Both the position numbers and the translations under genes were made by a program. A stretch of DNA of 56,073 nucleotides from Acidovorax sp. CCYZU-2555 (lineage in GTDB: Bacteria > Pseudomonadota > Gammaproteobacteria > Burkholderiales > Burkholderiaceae_C): the NCBI RefSeq assembly GCF_018413525.1, contig NZ_JAHCDD010000035.1, forward strand, positions 1 to 56,073, given 5' to 3'. Shown here in pieces: positions 51,369 through 56,073 of this stretch (its first letter is position 1; the number at the start of each line of letters is the position of its first letter). The notes below the pieces were generated by a model that saw only the letters and a program-made list of their open reading frames with translations, searched no databases and was not told the origin of the DNA.

Positions 51369-51985
51369 CCGCGCCCTTCGCCTCCCCCGTGCTGCTGCAA
51401 GGCCATGGCCTGCGGCTGGAACCGCTGGGCCTGCAGCATGAAACCGGACTGCGCGCCGCCGCGGCCGACGGCGAGCTGTGGAACCTGCGCGTGACCTCGG
51501 TGCCGCGGCCCGAAGACACCGCGGCCTATATCACCCTGGCGCTCGACATGCAGGCGCGCGGCGAGCGCCTGCCCTGGGCCGTGCTCGACGCCAACACCGG
51601 CCGGGTCATAGGCTGCACCAGCTACCACGACATTGTCGCCGCCGTGCGCCGCGTGGAGATCGGCTGGACCTGGTATGCGCGCAGCGTGCAGCGCAGCCAT
51701 GTGAACACCGCCGCCAAGCTGCTGCTGATGACGCATGCGTTCGAGACGCTCAACTGCACGGTCGTCGGCTGGCGCACCGACATCCTCAACCACACAAGCC
51801 AGCGCGCGATCGAGCGCCTGGGCGCGCAGCGCGACGGCGTGCTGCGCTCGCATGCGCTGCGCCGCGACGGCAGCATCCGCGACACCGTCATGTACAGCCT
51901 GCTCGCCAGCGAATGGCCCGACGTGCGTGCACGCCTGAGCACGCGCCTGCAGGCCCCTTCAGCGCCCCTGCCCGCCGGAGACTGA
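51365..51985 (+). CDS. GNAT family N-acetyltransferase (RimJ/RimL-like)
   Basis: Acetyl-CoA-dependent transferase of 206 residues in the RimJ/RimL branch: start LLQGHGLRLEPLGLQHETGL, the middle VIGCTSYHDI and RRVEIGWTWYARSVQRSHVNTAAKLLLM, read as EIGWTWYARSVQ and VNTAAKLLLMTHAFE, then NHTSQRAIERLGAQRDGVLR, the usual acetyl-CoA end. Substrate unknown: proteins, antibiotics or small amines are all possible. Its position between MoxR and VWA may indicate modification of the complex, but that is only inference. Confidence 0.88.
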   Translation: MTAPFASPVLLQGHGLRLEPLGLQHETGLRAAAADGELWNLRVTSVPRPEDTAAYITLALDMQARGERLPWAVLDANTGRVIGCTSYHDIVAAVRRVEIGWTWYARSVQRSHVNTAAKLLLMTHAFETLNCTVVGWRTDILNHTSQRAIERLGAQRDGVLRSHALRRDGSIRDTVMYSLLASEWPDVRARLSTRLQAPSAPLPAGD

Positions 51986-51988
51986 TCC

Positions 51989-53176
51989 ATGCTGATTGAC
52001 TTCTTCTACACGTTGCGCGCAGCCAAGCTGCCGGTGTCGGTCAAGGAATATCTGAGCCTGCTGGAAGCGCTCGAGGCCGGCGTGGTCGGCCCCAAGAGCG
52101 CCGACGGCTGGAGCCTCGATGATTTCTACCATCTGAGCCGCACGGTACTGGTCAAGGACGAGAAGCACTACGACAAGTTCGACCGCGCGTTCGCCGCCTA
52201 TTTCAAGGGCGTGGAGATGGTCGCCGACCTGACGCGCGAACTGCCCCAGGAATGGCTGCGCAAGCTGCTCGAGCGCGAACTGAGCCCCGAAGACAAGGCC
52301 GCGATCGAAGCGATGGGCTGGGACGAGCTGATGGAGACGCTCAAAAAGCGCCTCGAGGAGCAAAAGGAACGCCACGAAGGCGGCAGCAAGTGGATAGGCA
52401 CGGGCGGCACCAGCCCGTTCGGCCATGGCGGCTACAACCCCGCGGGCGTGCGCATCGGCGGGCCGGGACGCAACAAGAGCGCGGTCAAGGTCTGGGAGCA
52501 GCGCGCCTACCGCGACTACGACGACCAGCAGGAGCTGGGAACGCGCAACATCAAGGTTGCGCTGCGCCGGCTGCGCAAGTTCGCGCGCCAGGGCAACGAG
52601 CTCGAACTCGACCTGCCCGACACCATACGCAGCACGGCCGCGAATGCGGGCTACCTCGACATCAAGATGGTCCCCGAGCGGCACAACAACGTCAAGGTGC
52701 TGCTGCTGATGGACGTGGGCGGCACCATGGACGAGCACATCAAGCGCGTAGAGGAGCTGTTCTCGGCCGTCAAGAGCGAGTTCAAGCACCTCGAGTTCTA
52801 TTACTTCCACAACTGCGTCTACGACTACATGTGGAAGAACAACCGCCGCCGCTTCGCCGAGAAGTTCGACACCTGGGACATCATCCGCAAGTACAACAAG
52901 GACTACAAGCTGATTTTTGTGGGCGACGCAACGATGAGCCCGTACGAGATCCTGCAGCCCGGCGGCAGCGTCGAATACCAGAACGAAGAGGCCGGCGCCG
53001 AGTGGCTGCAGCGCCTCACGCATGCGTTTCCGCGCTTCGCCTGGATCAACCCCGAACCCCAGGGCGTGTGGCAATACCGGCAGAGCATCAGCATCATTCA
53101 GCAGCTCATGAGTGACCGGATGTACCCTTTGTCACTGAAAGGCTTGGAGGACACCATCCGCCTGCTGTCAAAATAG
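51989..53176 (+). CDS. VWA domain-containing protein (CoxE-like)
   Basis: A 395-residue protein with an N-terminal helical region (FFYTLRAAKLPVSVKEYLSLL), a charged linker rich in Glu/Lys, a Gly-rich stretch GTGGTSPFGHGGYNPAGVRIG and a C-terminal von Willebrand factor A domain. The metal-binding MIDAS site reads MDVGGTMDEH, where the first Ser of D-x-S-x-S is Gly, and later LIFVGDATMSPYE. It is the expected partner of the MoxR ATPase in a chaperone complex. No signal peptide is seen. It starts 3 bp after the GNAT gene and tamA follows 4 bp later. Confidence 0.9.
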   Translation: MLIDFFYTLRAAKLPVSVKEYLSLLEALEAGVVGPKSADGWSLDDFYHLSRTVLVKDEKHYDKFDRAFAAYFKGVEMVADLTRELPQEWLRKLLERELSPEDKAAIEAMGWDELMETLKKRLEEQKERHEGGSKWIGTGGTSPFGHGGYNPAGVRIGGPGRNKSAVKVWEQRAYRDYDDQQELGTRNIKVALRRLRKFARQGNELELDLPDTIRSTAANAGYLDIKMVPERHNNVKVLLLMDVGGTMDEHIKRVEELFSAVKSEFKHLEFYYFHNCVYDYMWKNNRRRFAEKFDTWDIIRKYNKDYKLIFVGDATMSPYEILQPGGSVEYQNEEAGAEWLQRLTHAFPRFAWINPEPQGVWQYRQSISIIQQLMSDRMYPLSLKGLEDTIRLLSK

Positions 53177-53180
53177 GCGC

Positions 53181-55058
53181 ATGCCCCAGCCCCTCTTCAC
53201 ACGGACGCCGGCGATTCGCTCGGCGTTTTTTTTGACCACGGTGCTGCTGCTTTCCGGTTGCAGCCTGTTGCCGTCGAAGGAAAAATCGCACGATGCCCAG
53301 GCCGTCGCCAGCATCTCCGACAACCCGAGTTTCACGCTGAAAGTCGAGGCGCCCGATGACGTGCGCACGCTGCTCGAAAAGCACATGGAGCTGCAGCGCT
53401 TTCGCCAGCAGCCCGACCTGCAGCGGCGCGAGCTGTCGCGCCTGCTGGGCGCGGCCGACCGCAATATCCGCAATCTGATAGGCACGCTGGGCTATTTCAG
53501 CCCGACGATTGCGCTCGAAATCCAGGACGCACCCGATGAAAGCGACGAGCGTTTCGTCGTCATCGTGCGTGTGGACCCGGGCCCGCCGGCGCAGATCTCC
53601 GCGGCCCAGGTCGGCTTTTCCGGCCCCACCGCACAAGACCCCGAAGGCGCGGCGCAGCGCGCGCGCATCCAGGCCGCGTGGCCGCTCAAGCCCGGCCAGC
53701 GCTTCACGCAGTCCGCCTGGGGCGGCGCCAAGAGCCAGGGCCTGCGCAGCCTGCAGCTGCGCCGCTACCCCACGGCCGCGATCGCCAACAGCCAGGCCGT
53801 GATCGATGCCGACACCCAGGAAGCCCAACTCGACGTGACCTATGCGCCCGGCCCGGCCTATTCGTTCGGCGCACTGCGCATCGACGGCGGCGAACGCTAC
53901 GACACGCTGGGCACCAGCCGCATCGCGCGTCTGCCCGAAGGCCAGGAATATTCGCAGCAGGCCATGCTCGATGCGCAGCAACGGCTCGCGAGCAGCGGCT
54001 ACTACGACTCGGTCTTCCTGACGCTGGACACCAGCGCCGCCCAGCCCGACAGCACACTGGTCAACGCTCCCGTGATCGCCCAGGTGCGCGAAGCCCAGCT
54101 GCAGAAATGGGTGCTGGGCGTGGGCGTCAGCACCGACACCGGCCCGCGCCTGAGCGTGGACCATATCCACAACCGCCTGCCCTTCATCGGCTGGCGTGCG
54201 GTGACCAAGCTCAACATCAACAAGAAGAACCCGCTGCTGTCGACCAACTGGACCGACCTGCCCGACGAGACCGGCTGGGCCTGGTTCGGCGGCGCCAAGG
54301 CCGAACGCGAGCAGTCGGGCGACTTCGACGCCACCAGCCTGCGGCTGCGCGCCGGCCGCAGCCGCAGCGAAGACCATATCGATCGCAATTACTACCTGCA
54401 ATACGACGCCGCGCGGCTTCAGGGCGGTGAAGACCTGCCTTCGAGCTCGTCGATCACCGCCAACTACGGCTGGACCGGCCGTTACTTCGACAACCCCACA
54501 TCGCCCAGCTCCGGCTACGGCTTTGCCTGGGAAGTCGGCGCGGGCACCACGCTGACGCCGGCGCGCGAACCGTTCGGCCGCGTCTCGGCACGCTGGCTCA
54601 CGCTGATCGAACTGGGTGAGCGCGACGACCTCACGCGCCGGCGCAGCCGGCTCGCGCTGCGCGCCGCGGGCGGCGCGGTGATCGCGCGCGAAGACGTGAA
54701 CATTCCCGTGACCCAGCTGTTCCTCACCGGCGGCGACACCACGGTGCGCGGCTATAGCTACCAGTCCATCGGTGCGCGCACCGACAACGGCCTGGTCACG
54801 GGCGGCCGCTACATGGCTTCGGGCAGCGTCGAATGGCAGCGCCCGATCACTGTGCGCGGCAACACCAGCGACTGGGAAAGCACGCTGTTTCTCGACGCCG
54901 GCACGGTCACCGACAACACCGACGCGCTGACCGTGCGCGCCGGCGTGGGCACGGGCATACGCTGGCGCAGCCCCGTCGGCCCGGTCCAGGCCGATCTCGC
55001 CTATGGCATCCAATCCAAAAGTCTGAGGCTGCATCTGCGCCTGGGCTTCACTTTCTGA
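53181..55058 (+). CDS. tamA: Autotransporter assembly factor TamA
   Basis: Outer-membrane Omp85-family protein of 625 residues: signal peptide with an LSGC lipobox-like end, POTRA domains (FTLKVEAPDDVRTLLEKHME onwards; GPTAQDPEGAAQRARI; SGYYDSVFLTLD) and a C-terminal 16-stranded beta-barrel. The barrel motif region LTGGDTTVRGYSYQSIG contains the lid-lock VRGY, and the protein ends with a C-terminal aromatic LHLRLGFTF. It partners the next gene, TamB, in transporting proteins or lipids across the envelope. Confidence 0.95.
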   Translation: MPQPLFTRTPAIRSAFFLTTVLLLSGCSLLPSKEKSHDAQAVASISDNPSFTLKVEAPDDVRTLLEKHMELQRFRQQPDLQRRELSRLLGAADRNIRNLIGTLGYFSPTIALEIQDAPDESDERFVVIVRVDPGPPAQISAAQVGFSGPTAQDPEGAAQRARIQAAWPLKPGQRFTQSAWGGAKSQGLRSLQLRRYPTAAIANSQAVIDADTQEAQLDVTYAPGPAYSFGALRIDGGERYDTLGTSRIARLPEGQEYSQQAMLDAQQRLASSGYYDSVFLTLDTSAAQPDSTLVNAPVIAQVREAQLQKWVLGVGVSTDTGPRLSVDHIHNRLPFIGWRAVTKLNINKKNPLLSTNWTDLPDETGWAWFGGAKAEREQSGDFDATSLRLRAGRSRSEDHIDRNYYLQYDAARLQGGEDLPSSSSITANYGWTGRYFDNPTSPSSGYGFAWEVGAGTTLTPAREPFGRVSARWLTLIELGERDDLTRRRSRLALRAAGGAVIAREDVNIPVTQLFLTGGDTTVRGYSYQSIGARTDNGLVTGGRYMASGSVEWQRPITVRGNTSDWESTLFLDAGTVTDNTDALTVRAGVGTGIRWRSPVGPVQADLAYGIQSKSLRLHLRLGFTF

Positions 55059-55061
55059 CCC

Positions 55062-56073
55062 ATGGCCGAGCCGACTGCATCCCCTTCCCCTTCTCCCCAA
55101 ACGGCGGCGGCAGCGCCTGCCCGACGCAGCCGCTGGCGGCGTGCCTGGCGCGCGCTGGCCGTGCTGCTCGCTTCACTGGTGCTGGTGCTGGTCGCGGCGC
55201 TGGGCGGCGCCTGGTGGTGGGCCGGCCAGGCCGATTCGCTGGCCACGCTGATCACCCGCGTCGCGCGCTGGCTGCCCGAAGGCCAGTCGCTGGAAGCGCG
55301 CGATGTGTCGGGCACGCTGCGCCAGGGCGGCCACATCGGCTGGCTGCGCTGGCGCGGCCCTACGCTGAGCGTCGAAGTCGAGAAGACCGACATCGGCTGG
55401 GAGCTGCAGCCGCTGCTGCAGCGCGAAGTGCAGGTCGGCAAGCTGCACGCGCAACGCCTTGAAATCACCAGCACGCCGCCCGCCGAGGCGAGCCCGACCG
55501 AGCCGCTGCAGCAGTTGCGCCTGCCGGTGCGCATCGTGCTGCCGTTCGAGATCGATCAGCTCATCTGGAACGGCCCGCCGCGCGCCGAAATCGCGCAGCT
55601 CAAAGGCAATTACCGCTACGACGGCGAGCACCACGGGCTCGACGTGGCGCAGCTGGACTGGGCCGACGGCAGCTACCGCGCGCAAGTGCAACTGCAGGGC
55701 GACGCGCCTATGCAGCTGCAGGCCACGCTGTCGGGCCGGCTCGAAGCGCCGCTGCCCAACCAGGAACGCAGCCAGACGGTAGAAGCCGAAGTCAAGATCG
55801 CCGGCACGCTGGCCACCGAAGCCGCAAAGCTGGAAATCACCGCCGACGCCAAGGCGCCCAGCGGCAGCACGGAGAGTTCGGCGCTCGCGCCCAGCGCCCA
55901 TGTCACGGCCGTCGTGCGCCCATGGCTCGCCCAGCCGCTGGAACAGGCCAATGCGACGTTCGAGCAGCTCGACGTCGCGGCCTTCTGGCCCGCGGGCCCG
56001 CGCACGCTGCTCGCCGGCAACCTGCAAGCCGGCCCCGAAGCCGACGGCAGCTGGGCGCTGCAGACCCAGCTGA
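55062..56073 (+). CDS. tamB: Translocation and assembly module TamB (5' part only)
   Basis: The first ~337 residues of a TamB/AsmA-like protein that runs off the window. A Pro/Ala-rich start MAEPTASPSPSPQTAAAAPA, a basic stretch RRSRWRRAWRAL and one inner-membrane helix (AVLLASLVLVLVAALGGAWW) are followed by repeats of beta-rich sequence (SLEARDVSGTLRQGGHIGWL, VSVEVEKTDIGWEL-like, MQLQATLSGRLEAPLPNQER). It begins 3 bp after tamA. The TGA at the very end of the window is not in its frame (the last full codon ends at 56072), so the gene continues. Confidence 0.93.
   Translation, partial: MAEPTASPSPSPQTAAAAPARRSRWRRAWRALAVLLASLVLVLVAALGGAWWWAGQADSLATLITRVARWLPEGQSLEARDVSGTLRQGGHIGWLRWRGPTLSVEVEKTDIGWELQPLLQREVQVGKLHAQRLEITSTPPAEASPTEPLQQLRLPVRIVLPFEIDQLIWNGPPRAEIAQLKGNYRYDGEHHGLDVAQLDWADGSYRAQVQLQGDAPMQLQATLSGRLEAPLPNQERSQTVEAEVKIAGTLATEAAKLEITADAKAPSGSTESSALAPSAHVTAVVRPWLAQPLEQANATFEQLDVAAFWPAGPRTLLAGNLQAGPEADGSWALQTQL

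Noticed and set aside
56071..56073. TGA at the window end as the tamB stop
   Set aside because: It is out of frame with the ATG at 55062; TamB proteins are far longer than 337 residues.

Overview
The window is a dense, high-GC chromosomal segment of a betaproteobacterium, most probably a member of the Comamonadaceae (Burkholderiales; Comamonas/Acidovorax-like). This rests on gene content (DUF3460 and DUF1841 proteins, an orphan Bug-type binding protein, a BioC-like methyltransferase of the comamonad type, a ctaC-D-G-E oxidase operon with its small membrane proteins), on two intergenic repeat types that I associate with comamonads, and on an HrcA/CIRCE-type operator in front of rpoH, which is characteristic of betaproteobacteria. 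The genus assignment is inference. I see no rRNA or tRNA genes, no CRISPR array, no complete insertion sequence and no prophage.

Layout. 1-7.5 kb: patatin-like lipase, metG, two small lipoproteins, DUF3460, scpA, nadB and a lone CHMI-family isomerase. 7.6-11.6 kb: large-subunit catalase, CynX/NimT-type MFS exporter and the DTW-domain tRNA-modifying enzyme. 11.6-15.5 kb (minus strand): fused PabB-PabC, then nadC-nadA, which together with nadB gives the whole aspartate-to-nicotinate-mononucleotide route. 15.5-17.9 kb: divergent lysR/lysA of the enterobacterial type. 18.0-22.8 kb: rhodanese-grxC-secB-gpsA operon divergent from gpmA, then the tail-specific protease ctpA. 22.9-27.5 kb: moeB, then a signalling and envelope-stress island made of a receiver-only regulator, a NarL-type regulator, a CHASE3-type histidine kinase and three small envelope genes (DUF1328, a coiled-coil tail-anchored protein, a BON lipoprotein) closed by a strong terminator.

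27.6-35.7 kb: zinc-ribbon metallopeptidase, coaD, rsmD with a catalytic/non-catalytic M16 peptidase pair, divergent ftsY, cutA, and rpoH under a CIRCE-like operator. 35.8-44.9 kb: orphan Bug protein and the aa3-type cytochrome c oxidase operon (ctaC, ctaD, small assembly gene, ctaG, DUF2970, ctaE, surf1, thioredoxin-like membrane protein, ctaB, sco). The heme A synthase gene ctaA is absent from the place where I expect it. A 161-bp inverted-repeat element (MITE-like) sits upstream of this operon.

45.5-56 kb: BioC-like methyltransferase with a degenerate SAM motif, comF, trmL, MaoC-like dehydratase, LysE exporter, DUF1841, a c4-type dihaem cytochrome, a MoxR ATPase-VWA cassette with a small membrane protein and an acetyltransferase between the two, and tamA-tamB (tamB runs off the window). 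The most promising under-described pieces are the three-component signalling island with its envelope genes, the MITE-like element, the CIRCE-rpoH arrangement, the MoxR-VWA cassette and the ctaA-less oxidase locus.
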